Source: Pegea sp. RAD2-039 (Eukaryota; Chordata; Thaliacea; Salpida; Salpidae). Taken from it: a stretch of 64,000 bases of DNA. Below the pieces are notes generated by a model. That model saw only the letters and a list, made by a program, of their open reading frames with translations, was not told where the DNA came from and did not search any database. The translations under genes and the position numbers were made by a program. Shown in pieces: positions 12,241-44,253 of this stretch. The DNA is taken from positions 1,364,001 through 1,428,000 of the forward strand of contig JAQGEQ010000380.1 in assembly GCA_034620365.1 (NCBI GenBank), given 5' to 3'. How positions within the stretch are numbered: position 1 is the stretch's first letter; each line of letters starts with the position of its first letter.

Positions 12241-15200
12241 AAATTCAGCGCTTAGGGTATTTAAAAGTAAAAATTTTATGGTTTACTTTTATATACTTTA
12301 ATAAAAGTTTATTCATAAAAATAAGAAAATTGAATAATTAGTATTTAATCTGAATTATTTCAAAAATTAACACAAAGGCCCGAAAATCGTTCAGTTTTGT
12401 AATGGTAACTATTCATCGTAACCAAACTTTTACTTTAATAGAATTCTGTCTATCCTATAATTCTCTTTTTTGCTTGAACTAAATACTTTCTCACTTTATC
12501 TCAACACGCTTTGTTGAAACGTTTACCATATACCTGAATAATTAGCCACTAATTTTAAAATTATTACGTGTCTAAGGCTCGGTAATCTTTCGGTATTATT
12601 TTTATGAGCTAAGCTAAAGTAACAAATTATACATCAAATTTTAACATTAAAAGCTGGAAAACATACATTACAATATGAAATTGTTAGAACTATTTTAGAG
12701 CATTACATACTTTCGATTATATAGTTTTTTTGCTTAAGCTGTTTTTTATTTGTCGCCAAATTTGTTTCTTAATTGACATTTCACAGCAAACAGTTTCATG
12801 TTTCTTTAAATCAATCCAATTTTAATTCCGAAGAGACTTCTATATAAGACCATTTTTTAAACTTGATGTGAAAAATAATTTGATTGTCAAGGTGTTAGAA
12901 CAATTTGGCTGATTTTCTAGTAGATATTTTCATGATAAATATATATTAACTTCTGTTTAATTAAATCTTGTAAATTTTTATAAAACCATAAGCCTAAAAT
13001 AATTGTTGGATAAAAGAAAGCCTAACTAAAGTCTTTGAAATAGGTAGTCTTAAATAAAGCTAGTAGTTATTGTGAATAAGCTTTTATATTGTAGGTAAAC
13101 GTTTTCAAAATTGTTTAATAAACAGAAATTAATTATACAAAAGATTTCTTGAATCTCTATAATGACTCTTTCGTCTAAAATTAAATCTTTTTTTTTTTGA
13201 GCAGAATACTTTGAGATTTATTTTATCACCGGATAACCAACAAATTTTGTTCATACGATAAGATATATTGTTGTCATCTTGAGTTGTAGTGTTTTTATGG
13301 ATTTAAAGATTAAATAAACCAACAAAATTATTCAAGCGATAAAGTTTGGTAAAAATTATATAGTAACTTTAATACAGTTTAATTTTTGATTGAATTCTAA
13401 ATGTTGCTGAGTAAATTCTAAATAGAAAGTTATTCATATCAAATATTCGAGTTTTTAAGAAATTGAAAAATAAAACAGAAAAAAAAATTTAAAGAGAAAA
13501 TAAAAGTTAGTATAGAAATATTTTTATTGTAATGTTGCAAAAAAATTTTTGATTTATTCGATTTCTTTTTTTAAATTTATAATTTAGTTATTGATTTTAT
13601 AAAATTGTTGCATTTCTATGATAGATAGAAGATTTGATCAGTAAATACATGAGATAAAATAGTTCGTTTGATTCATAATTTAAGAACTATTTTATGTGTT
13701 GACTTTGTGTTACTCCGTTTTTGAGCTACTTTATTCTTTAAATGAAACACTTTGCTTCAGATTATCTTCAAAAAGCGAGCAATTATATTTGCTTCAGTTA
13801 TTTTAGAAGCTATACATTTTTTAGCAAATTGTATCACAATTTAATTCTTAGTAAAACATGAAATTAGAAAAAAAATTGATCTGAACATTTTGGTAATTTC
13901 AGCTGAGTTTTTCTCATTTAATTACATTTTTAATAATTTATTTTATATCTTAAATTTAATAAATTAGTGTTTATAATTCAGTTGTTTAAATGATTTACAG
14001 TTTACAGTTTAAACTTCTTCTCGCTCACAAACAATTTCATATATTTTTAACCATTTTTATACCTCAACATTTTCATTGCTAACTTATTAGCTTATTTATG
14101 GAAATTATATTCTTGTAAACCTTTTTGCTTTATTTCTAGTTTTTAGTCATTTTGCAGTTAATGGTCCATATATTTAATATCTATGTATATATAAGAAGTT
14201 ATTTACAAGTAATCAGTTTTATGTCTAATATACTTTATTCATATCTAATTTTATTTGATTCAATCAAGCGAATAACTCAGTCTTGTAGAAAATGAAATAA
14301 TACAAAAGTTACATTTAGACTCATTTGTTAGTAAAGCCGATGATCCATTAAGTTACAAGAGCAATTTAATATTGATGTTGCCTCAGGGTTAAATAGGTGA
14401 TGTAAAAAGCTACATCTGCTACATGCTTAAAGTTTTGATATAGGATGTTAGCTTACAAAATGTATTTTTAATCAGATATAATTAAAACAATGAAGACTTT
14501 TACATCTATGGACCTTGATTTAAAAAACCTGATCTGCTACAACAACTTAAAAGTAGTTTTCTATTAAAATAAATTATATTTTATATTATTAAAATATTTG
14601 TTTAGTTATCTGCTTACAACAAAAATCAAATGATGTTCACTTAAGAAACTTATGACTTTTGGTTTAATAATAATTAGGTTTAATTTCCGCTAGGAGAAGG
14701 TGAGTTCTACACATCAATGAATAAGTGCTTTCAATAGTAGGCAGGCTGGTAATTCGTTTTTTCTCTTTCAACGTCATTCATCTAACTTTTGGCAGCGCTA
14801 TCAACAGCGGCAGTAATGTTTTTCCCCAAGGACGTCCTAAGTTAAATGAAATTGAACCAGCAATAGTCTCTGTCATTTCGTTTGCATTAGTGTGACATGT
14901 AATTGCTTTTAAAAAAGACTGTTTTATCAAGCAGTAGTTGTTTGCTGATTTTAAAGTTTAACTTTTACTTGAAATTGTTTGACAGACAGATAAACTGTAG
15001 GTTCAAATTATTTTTTTTAATGTTCACGAGACAGAAATTTTAGAAAAAAGAGCAAGCTGCTTATATCTCAATATAACTTAGAACAAGTTTCAAACATTCG
15101 GATAACTTTCATAAAATCTTTCGATAAACTAGCTTGAAAATGCTAACGGTCTTCAAGTATTTGTTGTAAGTTTGAAGCGAGAGTTGGAAAAGATCCAATC

Positions 15201-15781
15201 TATTGATTTAATTCTTTATAAAGTTGTTCTGATTGCTTTTAGGTTTGAGAAGTTTATTTCTTGATTTTTTTTCATTAAGGTTATTTTCAGAAAGCCTTAT
15301 TTGTCAATGACATAAACTTGTAGCTAAAAAATGTTCTACTTTAAAGTAATTGTTGCTTAAGAAATTGATATATTTCAGCAAGATTGTTTTCATGTTAACA
15401 TAAAATGAGCATAAGTAAATTTGTTAAGCTATTTTTCTGCATAAAGTTCAAGTTTTCAGTTAATCTGAAAAGATTTATGAAATCTATTTTTACTGTATAA
15501 TTGTTTGATCTTGTTTGAAAATTTATTATAAATTTCACGTTGCTTACAATTAATTTACTTTCATACTTCACCACTAAATCCTACCATAAAATTTAGTCGT
15601 TTATTTAGAAGTTACTGAAACTTTTCAATCTTCATAAAAACTTTTTGGAAAAGTTTGTGAGAAAAAATGAAAAATAAAATTCAATTTATGTTTTTATTTC
15701 TATTTAGAATCGTTATAGCTATTTATAGTAATTTTTTTCTCAACAACTACAACCAATTCTCTTTATGAGTGGCAAAAAAGA
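12241..15781. other. Spacer upstream of ZAK
   Basis: Mostly AT-rich with no protein-coding signal. The last kilobase probably holds the ZAK promoter and leader. A consensus-like donor (AAG|GTGAGT, exon end 14699) and a pyrimidine-rich acceptor (TTTCTATTTAG, exon start 15707) could frame an untranslated intron just ahead of the ZAK ATG at 15782. The patch 14690-14900 is less AT-rich than its surroundings, which agrees with transcribed or regulatory sequence but does not show it. Confidence 0.4.
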
Positions 15782-33845
<18,064 letters not shown>

Positions 33846-34174
33846 GATAATAGTGGAAACAGATTTTGTTTTTTTCTTATGTTGGTTTTCAAAGCAATTT
33901 TTTTTTCAAATTTCATGAAATCGAAGCTGTGTAAGAAATATATGTTATTACTGTTTTTTTGGATTTTGTAACTAAACTATAAGACAGTTAGATGTTTGCT
34001 AACTTGTCGGTTAGTCAAGCAGAATGTATGAGTAATTTTTTAACCTTAAGGTAAATGTCGAGATCTGCTTTTTGATTATCTTAATAATTTTTATCTTTTG
34101 GAATACTGGTGGAAAGTGATTTGTAAAATTGTGCTAAGAAATATAAAATGTTGTGAAGAAAATAATGCAATAAA
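33846..34174 (+). terminator. ZAK 3' untranslated region with poly(A) signal
   Basis: T-rich sequence after the TGA at 33843-33845. The first AATAAA on this strand, at 34169-34174, lies in a T/A-rich setting suited to cleavage and polyadenylation. The boundary is inferred from that hexamer only. Confidence 0.55.
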
Positions 34175-37100
34175 CTTTATTTCTTTATATTTTTCATAAT
34201 TAAACTTGTGCTAAATTTTAATAAAAGTAATATTTACAATAGCAGAAATCAGTCAGCACATAACCGTATTAAGCCAAAAAAGCTTTCTTATATTAAAAAC
34301 TATTGACCTTGACAAGTATCAAACTTGATCATAAAGTTATAAGATGAGTAATAAAGACGGAATCACAAATTAAGATTCACATAGAAATGTAAAAAATTGT
34401 TGCTAGATGAAGCAAATTAAAAGCACCAACAGTAATCAATTTTTAGAAGACAGGGTGGGGGAAATTTTTACTGATTAGAAATGTCCCAACTTGTTTGTTT
34501 AAAGTTCTTGCTTACATGTAATTTGGATTAGCTTTAGCAGTACTACAAATAGAAGTTCGTATTGTTCTGCTAGATAGAGTATTATTTTTATTTAATGTTT
34601 ATTTTAATTTATCCAATTGAACAAATGGTTATAAATCAAAAAATTAATTTTTGAAAAATTTTAAACAAAAAGTAAAACCTAATTTTAAGAATGAAATTGT
34701 ACAACCGAGGTTTGTTAAAAATAAAGTTTCATTGAAAAATATGGTACTAACAAAACTTATATAATATCTTATAATATAGTAAATATTAAATTATTATTCT
34801 TATAAACTCTAAAAGGGTTTTAAATAGCGAAATAAAATGATAATATAATTTTTTTCAAATTTTTTATAAAGTTATCAAATGTTTTAGAAAATGTCAAACA
34901 CAATTTAACATTTATGTAAACAAGCTACAAGTATGATTTAATATTAACAATGGTTGTATTGTATTCCTACAGCTTTAATAACTTGAGAAACACATTTATT
35001 TCTCTCAGAGCTAATTGATGATTGATTGAAAAAAAGCAAATAATAAATTGATTGAAAATGTCAGCAATATCTTCTTAGAATCATTTGTTATCAAAAACGT
35101 CTTAAAAGCTTATCAAAACCACTGTAGCATCTGACTTATCTCACTATATACATTTGAATATGAAATCATCATCAATCTTTTTGATAATTTATATTAAAAG
35201 ATTGGGTCAAAATGAAAATGAACCATCAAAACTACAAAATTTGATCTGTATCTTTCATCAGTTTTATGAATTTATCTGTTGAATTTCATTACCATAGATA
35301 TGTTATTTTAAGTGCTATATCAGTTAAATGCTCACTGATTTTAATGCATCGTAATGTATTTACACAAAATAATAGTTTTGATAAAAAGTTTTATAATCAT
35401 TTTAAAACCTTATTTTATAATACATTTTGTTGTTTACTACCTTTCAATAATGAAATATATTTCAAAATTGATTAAAAACTTATTTATGTTTCCTATCATG
35501 TTTTGATCTCAGTTGTAAACTTAAAACGGAACTATAATATAAATATTTAAATTTAGATTGAAATGTGTTTGAAAAGGACAAAGACTCTCTTACATTTGAT
35601 ACAACTGGCCATTATGTTTACACAATCTACAGTTTGTTTGTTGTAGTTTTAATTTGAAGTACACAGTCTTTTCACTGGTTGACAAAACAAGAACAAAAGA
35701 TACTTTCGTTAAAGATATCTATTTATCTACTTAAAGTTTTGATTAAAAGAATACTTGGCTTTGATTGCACTAAAACGTCTTTTACCTTTTTTACTATTAT
35801 TTATTTGCTTTTAATGTCAAATCTGAAAAAATACTTATCATAATTTAGCGTTTTTTAATAAATCCTTTTTTTGCTTCTTGTTTGCAGCATAAACGAAATT
35901 ATTGACAGATAGTTATTTGAGTTGAAGTAAATTAAGCGGAAACATTAAACGATGACAAGAACTCTTGAGCTTTTTGATAGATTAGTTTTACAAAATATTT
36001 TTAATTGGTTTAAAAAAAATAATTCTTCTGGAATATGATATCAAGTACATAAGATAGTATAAAAGCTATTTTGTAAATTGTACAGACTGATAGAAAATCG
36101 TATAAAGCTTTAGAAAGTGCATAGAGAGGAATCTTAAACTTAAAATGTCCTAGATAAGTTTTTATAAACCTTTATTCAAAAGGTATGATTTGGAACTTAT
36201 TAAATCCGATACTAATGACAGTATATTCAAAACAAAATTTACAGCTATAGTAGGTTAGGTTATATATAGTTATTTGACTAACCGAGTATTTGATTATTTT
36301 ATATAATCTGTAGTCAAATTACATTATTGCTATCACTTTCAAGGAAATGTGGTATGATATTGAATGTTAGTTGCTCAAAAAATGTGCTTTTAAATGAAGC
36401 TGCGTTTAAAATCTTCTTTTTGTTTCCATGAACTTAAACAAAAAATTTTTATTTAAAACTGATTGTGTTCTTGCATTGTTTCGGACCCCTATTTGTCAAA
36501 GAAAATACATCTTAGCTTTCATGATAGTAAACCATCTATTGAAATTAGCTTCTATCTTTTAGAAAGATGATTAAAATCTTCCTGAAGAGCAGAAGCATTG
36601 GCAAACAAGATATAAGCCAAAAAATTTTTCATCAAATTGCATTGAATTTATAAAACATTTGAAACTTGTTATTAGGTATTGCAGTTTGAAATGCTAGGTT
36701 TTTTTCTCTATCTATCGCCAATCTAATGCAGATTGTTTATTATAAATTAGTTACGTCAAAGCCTTAAACAGTTTCAGAATTCTATGTTTTGATGAAACAA
36801 AACTATATTTGATACTTTTTTCTTGCTTTTGAGATTTAGCAAAATGTAAAAATTTGAAAAGCAACAAAACCAAGGCTTATCTACCATATCAACATTCATT
36901 ATTATTTTGCGAAAATTGTTTTATTTAATTTTATAATTGAAATGACGAGTCAGTGAGATTAGTTACAAATCTCATATTTCTATTGCTACAAACAACTTTT
37001 TTTATTATAAAACTATTTATATCCGTAAAAAGCTCAACTAAAATTCAAAACTAAGTTTGATTTATTTTGATTCAATAAAAAATGCAAAGAAATTATTCTA

Positions 37101-37429
37101 TAGAGTAATTGTACTGTAAGTATATTTATCACTTTCTGTTGTGTTAGATTGACTCTATCTTAGAAGATACAGTTTTAATATCTCTAAATTGACCAAAATC
37201 CAATTGACCTAATCCTACTTCAAAATATTTTAATTAAATAAAAAGATTTTTTTTAGCTTCTTATTTGATTTACGAAAATGTTGAAACAGTAGAAACAGGC
37301 TTTTATCAGTATCAATTATACATTTGATAAATTTAAATAAAAATTTTTTTAAGTAATTACGCTTAATATTTATATTTTGCGTGAAATAACAAAGCAAGCA
37401 AATTTACTTTATAAAATGAAAGATCACAG
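34175..37429. other. AT-rich spacer, no gene seen
   Basis: About 3.2 kb between the ZAK poly(A) signal and the LINE remnant. No exon-like segment with a recognisable protein, no RNA gene and no tandem repeat was seen. The plus-strand frame at 35266-35475 is Phe/Asn/Lys-rich and looks like chance. Confidence 0.5.
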
Positions 37430-37880
37430 CATCAAAACCTTGTTCACAAAACACAGAGTTTGTTGGATCGGTCACGTCTCTTAAATGGAGAATACCAAAA
37501 ACTGTGTCACATGTCAAACTCATATCTAGTTGTAAAACAAAGCTGCTCAATAAAGGTTCAAAGGTCAAGTAAAATCCTCGTTGAAACAACTAGCTGTGCA
37601 ACACTTTCAGAATGGAAAAGAACTATCAATAGGAGTAAGCTTTCGTGAACCAAGTCAGAGTTAATGCTGTAGAAGAAAGTGGACGGTAAGAAGGTGGTTT
37701 ACCCTTGTATACATATAGCTAGGTGTCCGTTTGTACATTAGATTTAGTCGCAAAAATGTCCTTTAAAGGACAATTATTAGTTCTTCCATCTCTTTCATTC
37801 TTTAATATCTTTTCCTGGTGTCTTTTATCGTATAGTTGACTATGTTCTATCCTTGTATCTCAAAGAAGTCAATAAAAATA
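37430..37880 (+). mobile_element. Decayed 3' end of a non-LTR retrotransposon (LINE)
   Basis: Short translated blocks in different frames match the C-terminal tail common in LINE reverse-transcriptase proteins: HRVCWIGHVS, then RIPKTVSHVKLISSCKTKLL, then ATLSEWKRTINRS. These correspond to the family's RWxGHVxRM...RIPK and WxxxxxDRxxW pattern. Frame changes and an in-frame stop show it is dead. After it comes a 3' UTR-like stretch (TCCTTTAAAGGA palindrome near 37760) and AATAAA at about 37870. The 5' boundary is unclear; upstream sequence shows no RT domain, so the copy is 5'-truncated. Confidence 0.5.
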
Positions 37881-40800
37881 TCACAAAACTTTAAATTACA
37901 GAAAATTAGTTGTAGCTAAGTACTAAAGCTGTTTATGAAATTGTTTTTCAGAAACTGTTTGATCTAAAGTTTTCAAAATTAATTTCAAATATTTATAAAT
38001 TTTTTTTTATCTGATGATTGAAAATTATACTTTAAAATTTGTAAATAATTTTTAATACCATAATTTCTTAAAGTTACGATGATTTTAATTATTTATAAAA
38101 ACAAATTCACATTTAATTACGTAATATACAAATAAATTGTGGAAATATATTTTTTTGTTGCATTGATACTGAGTATAATCTAACTACTTTATAACAACAT
38201 CATCTATCCTTTTATTTATCAATCAAAGAAATTTATGTCTTTTGAAATCATCACGAAAACATTTTAAAAGTTGAAGTTCATTTGATACTTGGTTTTAGAA
38301 AGACTGTATAGATTGGTTTATTAGGAAATATGAAAAGTGAAAAATATTTGATTAGTTAGTAAAAGTTTCATACATTTGACATTTGTGACTTTTCAAAATG
38401 AGCTAAGGTGGAAACAAGAACACAATATTTGCCAACAAATTAGTAAATAATAAAAACAAAATAATTTGTATTAGCATTTATGGAAAAGTTTAAAGAGTAT
38501 TTTTGAAGTATCTTAAAAGTTTATTAAATAGTTTAAGAAATAAAATTTTCTATAAAATAGAAATTGTGTAAAAATCACTTTTTTGTTGAAAGGAAAAATT
38601 TTATGATTAATTCTATTTAAAGAAAATTTGCAATCTTTTAAGACGTTTTTTGTTTTGACTTTTTAACAAATTATTTCAAAAATGATAGAAAATACAAAAT
38701 GAGATTATTTATAAGAAGTTCTTAATTACATTTGGTTTGTTTTTAATAAATAATATAAATATAACTTTATGATTTCTACAATTTTCAAAAGTAACCTAGG
38801 TAACCTACAATGTCCATACAGTAGACTAAGAACTGATCTACAAGCGGATGTACATCTTTTTATTTTGATATTTCAACCTATTTTGTTGTTAAATATGATT
38901 TTAAAAAGCCAGCAACTAATGGTAGTTAAATGCAGTTTATAAATGTAATCTTTAATCATTTATTTCACAAGTTTAGAAGTTGTAAAACCAACTCTAACAG
39001 ATGGCTAGACAAACAAAAAATTAACAACCATCAAAAACAGATATTTTCTTGAAAAGTACGAATTAAAAAAAAGATATCTAAAAGAAAAGAAGGATTAGTA
39101 TTTAAAGGTAAGTTTTCTTATTCCAGTTGGAAAACTTTTTCATGTTAAGATTAATGATGATCAATGTATCATTCAAATGCAGAGAAACTAGAGAAAAAGT
39201 AATATGTAAAAGAATTCTGTTTCGGGAAAATTGTAAATTATTGGAAGCTGTCGACATGCTAGAAGAATTAGATATTTTTGAGAAAGCGAGTCAATACAGT
39301 GCAGATAAAATATTGTTTAAATTTTCAGTTTTTAAATAATATTGATATAAGTCTTATAACATATAAAGAATGTTTTGAAAAGTTATTTGGGACATTTTCG
39401 GAGAAACAAGGGAATTAGTGATCGTCATGGAAAATGATGAAAAAATGTTAGATTGTCTGACTTTTTCAAAATTATACAACAACAGCAGATAAAAAAAGAA
39501 TTTTCAAAAGTATTCTGTCATAAGTAAGAGCAACTTTGTAAAGGAATATTTCTATTTGAGAAAAAAATGTTTTTAGATTATTGATAAAACATCAGTTCTT
39601 CAGAGCAATAATAGAGCAATAATATTCAAAGGATTGATGAAACCAGTATACTTATTAACCCAACAACTTTAGTAACAAAATTGATCAATTTTGGAGATCT
39701 AAGCAAGTTTGCTTGAAGTCTAAAAGAAACTGTCTAACTTTTATAATAGAGTATTCCAAATTGTGATTATTATCAAGCTTGATTAAAAAACTAAATAACT
39801 TTTTCTTGATGTATAAAAACTTTAAATTGAAAGAATTTTGCGTTCATTTACTAATTGTTTTTACTTCTATGCAATCTTTAAATTTAAATATATAAATTTA
39901 AAATTAAATAACTAAATTTTATGTTTTGATTTTCAATAACTAAAACTTACGTGGTTTGAAAATCAGGAAATTGAATATTAAGCAATTGTTTGAATGTTTT
40001 ATTTGTCTTATAGGCTGACACTCTTCAGGTTTCTACTCAGTTTTACTTTCAAGAACCCGTGCGAGAATCTAACTCATAGAAAAATACAGTAAATAGAGTA
40101 AATTTGTAAACTTGGCGAGTAATCAAAGAATGGAAGTATCACAACAATTTTAAGTTTGAAAGCTAACCAAACATCCTCTTTTTACTTTTCCCTAAATAAA
40201 TTATTGCAAAGCTTTTTGTAACAGTTTTTCTCGACGTTTCATTAAGTATTTGATGTTTTATTCCAAACAACACAACATTCACAACTTTTCATGTTTTTTA
40301 TGTCTATTTAAAACATATGAAATTAAAAAGAATATAAAGTTACATTTTCAGAAGTATCTTTAAAGGATTATTAAAAACCAACGCTCTTATGAGAACCACT
40401 TTACCTCTTGCTATATTAATCTTGCCATCTTTTGATAGCCAGATTTTTATATCTGACAAACTTTAGTTTTATCTCAAAAATCCGTCGGCTCGATAGTTTG
40501 TTAGAGTTAAAGAAAGAATTCGTTGAGCTTTTATCAGCTAAATTGTTTTCAAATTTAAACCTTTTTTAAATCAAAAGAAGTACTTTGCTAAATAACATGT
40601 CGTAGAGCTTATTTTGTATTGTAAGATGCTATATAAAGAAAAAAGTTAATGAAGAAAAAAGAATGTCCACCAAGAATGCTAAATCAGTAAGTCATCATTA
40701 AACTGAAGGATGTCTTTCTTTCCTTTAACAAATTATTCAACTTCTAGAACATCATCATAAGACAATTAGCATGGCTTAGCCCTTGCATTGTTGTGAACAT

Positions 40801-42802
40801 TATCAGGTTCCCATTATCAGCATTAACAGCAGAAAGATAATCTTGCAATGTTTCAGGGTATTTATTTTTATTCAACTTAATATTTAAATTAAACAACTGG
40901 TGGCATAATGGTTGTATGGTTAAGTTGGTGCAAGAAGACGTTCTTTTACAAAAAAAGGTAAATTTGAAATATATTTTTCCTCTAATGATAATTTAATAAG
41001 AATTAGTTATTGATTTCAAGTTTGAAAATATTTGTTGAGATTATAAGAAGCATCGCTGGGTGCGCGTTTAAAAACCTTTGTTCTATGACTACATAAGTCT
41101 TTAGTTATCAGTGGAGTTACTTTTATCATTTTTATATTTTTAGGTATTTTATTGGCCTTTCTTAAGAGCCTTTGAAGAATTGTGATTGGCTTCTTCAAAT
41201 ATTGATCTAGAAAGAATCTAATTTCCAAAAACTTTCATTTTTTCGATTTTTGTACAAAAATACTTTCCAGTAAATCTAAAATTTCTGTAATTGAATATTC
41301 TTAATCTCGCTTTGATTTTACATTTAGTGAAAGGAATTTATTTATCAAAATTTCAACGGTTTTTTATCATCTTTAATATTTTTTAGACTTAAAATTGTTC
41401 TATTCCAAAACCTATACTCATTAAATAAAGTAATATTAGCTCATCAAAATAATCCTAATCATCTTAAAGTAGTAAAACCCTATTTTAATCTTATAAATCT
41501 CAAATCAAATCGGTAAATGCTCTTTACATGGATATTTGAAGTAAAACTTCTATCATCTTAGCTTCAATCACAACATAAATTTAATTTAAAAAATTCGCGA
41601 ATCTGGAATTAAATCCTGGCAAATCTTGTGAACAAAACAAAAGACAAATTTTTGCTGAAAAAAATTTTATTTCTGAGTTTAAATTTATATAAATTTAATA
41701 TCAAAATCAGTTTGGCAGTTTAGAAATATTTTATCACGAATTATTATCGGCTATCTTATAATTTGAAATAAATTTATTTAAATTCTATTTTTAACTTAAT
41801 TTTTTTATCCTAAACAAATTTTAGTGACAAGCACGAAACACCATGAAGAGCTAGTGATTAGTGATTTGCAAATAAGCAGCTTTTCTGTTAAATCATTTCA
41901 AAATCAACTATTTTAACATCTAATTGCAACTCGGCGAAATTATGATTTTAAAAAATTATTTGCTTCTACCATTAAAAAGCTCTTGTTAAATCAATGTTTA
42001 AAAATTACATCAACTAAAACTAAAAAACAAAAATTGTTGACAAAATTAATTTATACTGCGAAAAAAAAGTAACATAAACGGCCAGCAAATTAGAAGCTAT
42101 GATTTAATTGAAGTTAGAGAAAATGCAACTAACAAAATAATTAGCAGTAGTGTACATGCACCAAAAAAGCTAGCACATGATTGTAACATACAGAAATCAG
42201 TATTGATAAGATATTATAAAATTGCTATCAGCGTGATTAAACTAACATCAGTACTTAACAAGATTTGGCAAGATGGTGAGAGACATCATCGGTTAGAAAA
42301 TAAATGATAAGGCCAGAGGAAAGAATCCTAGAAAAAAAAAGAATACTGCGAGATAAAAACTTGGAGATAAAAAAGAATTATAAATATATTAACATCAGTA
42401 ATTTTAGTTGAAAACTTCCTATAAAGCAGATAGATTCTTAACTGAATCAAAAATCTGACTTTTAGGAAGATACCACTAAACTAGATGATTTGATGCGGAG
42501 ATCAATTACAAGATTTTTAAAAACAACTCTGTTACCAGGAAGTTAAATCTAGCGTTTGGTGTTTGAAAATAGTTGACCAAAGGGTAGAGTCGACCACCAC
42601 CAACAAAGCACCTAGTTTTGTTTGGGCAAGTTTTTAGAATTGAAGGTGATGAGCCTAAACTAGCTTTTTATCAAGCTGTTATACTCTACGTTCGATTTGA
42701 AGCAGACTTTTACTACTCAAAGCTTTTATCACACTCGAAGATGCCTACTGTTTGTAAACTGATAATAAATAAGTAGAAAATGTTCTTACTAATTTAGTGT
42801 TT
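37881..42802. other. AT-rich spacer with unassigned patches
   Basis: About 4.9 kb with no gene I can support. Patches with mixed composition lie at 39100-39700 (plus-strand frame 39127-39339, with a preceding GTAAGT...CCAG pair), 40660-40960, 41016-41228 (minus-strand frame rich in Lys/Leu) and 42590-42700. They may be decayed elements or non-coding exons, but none gives a recognisable protein. The lower end probably includes the micropeptide gene's 3' UTR. Confidence 0.4.
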
Positions 42803-43027
42803 TTATGCAATATGCACAACTGTAGTTGAAGCTGTAGTTTGAGGTCGAGGACGTTGACAACAGATAGCAGATAACCCAAAGATACACAGACACACAAGAA
42901 AGATAATGACGGCAATTGAGACGCCAACACCAATCAAAACCTTGTATCTGACAAAACAAGATGTTAAAGCATTGATCAGTTAGATTTTTAAAAAATAACA
43001 AAATATATTAACTTACAGAAGATTCAT
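42803..43027 (-). CDS. 51-residue single-pass membrane micropeptide
   Basis: Two coding exons: 43027-43017 (ATG AAT CTT CT, donor GTAAGT) and 42947-42803 (acceptor TTGTCAG), phase 2 joined in phase, stop TAA at 42805-42803. The 69-nt intron is of this genome's short class. The product starts MNLLYKV, carries one long hydrophobic segment (LIGVGVSIAVIIFLVCLCIF, about residues 8-27), then GLSAICC with a Cys pair at the membrane edge and a short tail QRPRPQTTASTTVVHIA. The basic/Pro residues after the segment suggest a cytosolic C-terminus; the adjacent cysteines could be palmitoylated. There is no cleavable-signal-plus-domain architecture; it resembles small integral membrane proteins in design only. 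I do not recognise a family. It could also be the last exons of a longer protein with another start. Confidence 0.55.
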
Positions 43028-43045
43028 AATTTCCTAAAAATTCAA

Positions 43046-43715
43046 CTAAGTGAGCAGAAATTATCAAACTCTAAAAATAAAAAAACTCAGTTTTTGAACT
43101 ATTTGTAATAAAATATAATAAAGTATACATAGACAAAAGTAAAACAATATAACTTCATTGTTTTTTAAATGTTTAATTGTAAAGAAAAAACTTAATTATG
43201 GTATAAACAAAGATAAGCAAAGAGATTTTTAAAATAGCTGTTTAGATTTCAATTGAAAAAGTTTATTTATTAACTATAAAACATTTAGAAACAGAGAAGC
43301 TTCTAAAAATAATTTGTACTCATTATAGCAGTTAAAATAGATTTAAAATCCAAAGTTACAAAAGTAGTTGAGTTATATTCATGAAAATTGTAAGCTCTAA
43401 AAGTTTAACAAATTTAAAAGTCTGAAATAATTTTGTTTAATGCCAAGCATATATTTTTCTGGTTTTGTTGTTTCTGAAAAAAAAGTTTATGTATTAGTTC
43501 ATTCAACTGATAAGAGAGATAAAGGTAATGAACAAATTTTAAAAACTACAAATATATTTTAAATAGAAATATTTATAAGCCCAAAAGTAAAATATAACAA
43601 TAATATTTTTTAACTTTATGAAAACAATGAAACAAAATGAAGATTAACTTTATTTTTGTGTTAATAAATATTAATATGGGAGTAAAATGTTCGAAAATAA
43701 AAATTATGAACTTAC
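43046..43715 (-). other. Probable 5' UTR intron of the micropeptide gene
   Basis: A consensus donor (TTTAG|GTAAGT, exon end 43716) and an acceptor (TTTCTGCTCACTTAG, exon start 43045) on the minus strand would place a short leader exon ahead of the micropeptide ATG at 43027. The pairing is inferred from site quality only. The same acceptor could instead be a trans-splice site if the organism uses spliced leaders. Confidence 0.35.
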
Positions 43716-43716
43716 C

Positions 43717-44253
43717 TAAATAAAAGCGTTCTGTAGCAATGAAAATCAAAACTTTATGGAAAACAATATATCATTAAACTAGTTACAAGTAATTCATATT
43801 ATTAAAAAAAGAATTCAAACCTATTAAAGAGATTAAATTCAATTAAAAAAGTTTTATTGATCATTTAGAATACGAAAAATTTATTTAGAATATGAAACAT
43901 CTACAAAATAGTATAGAAAATATCAGACAATTTTATAATTACAATTGATTTAAAGAAAGTAATACTAAGAATATAAAGTTAACCATTTATACATAACTAC
44001 CACAAAATCATCACTACAAAACACTTGAAAAAGGAATAGTTGTAGAAGTCAAACAGAATTAATAAAAACATAAATGATCTTAATTAAGTGTGAGAAGGTT
44101 TAAAGTAAAAATATTAAGGCTACACAGGTATGTCCAATTTTGTATTTAGAGCTTAAAACTATAATTTGAAGTTTAGTGTTTCAACAATCTTTAAATTTCA
44201 TGCATCTGTCTATAAATCGTGAGGAATTGAAATAAGCCAAATGATTAAACAGT
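43717..44253 (-). other. Light-chain 3' region and gap to micropeptide gene
   Basis: AT-rich sequence downstream of the light-chain stop. A minus-strand AATAAA (TTTATT at 43852-43857 on the plus strand) is a candidate light-chain poly(A) signal. Just below it begins the inferred leader of the micropeptide gene on the same strand, so the two genes are tandem and only a few hundred bases apart. Confidence 0.4.

Noticed and set aside
39127-39339. 70-codon plus-strand frame preceded by a GTAAGT...CCAG pair
   Set aside because: No recognisable domain, and neighbouring frames close quickly. It could be part of a decayed element, but nothing supports a specific one.
40898-40950. tRNA A-box-like GGTGGCATAATGGTTGTATGG
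   Set aside because: No B box at the right distance and no foldable arms.
41016-41228. 70-codon minus-strand frame rich in Lys and Leu
   Set aside because: Reads somewhat protein-like but has no splice partners and no family I can name.
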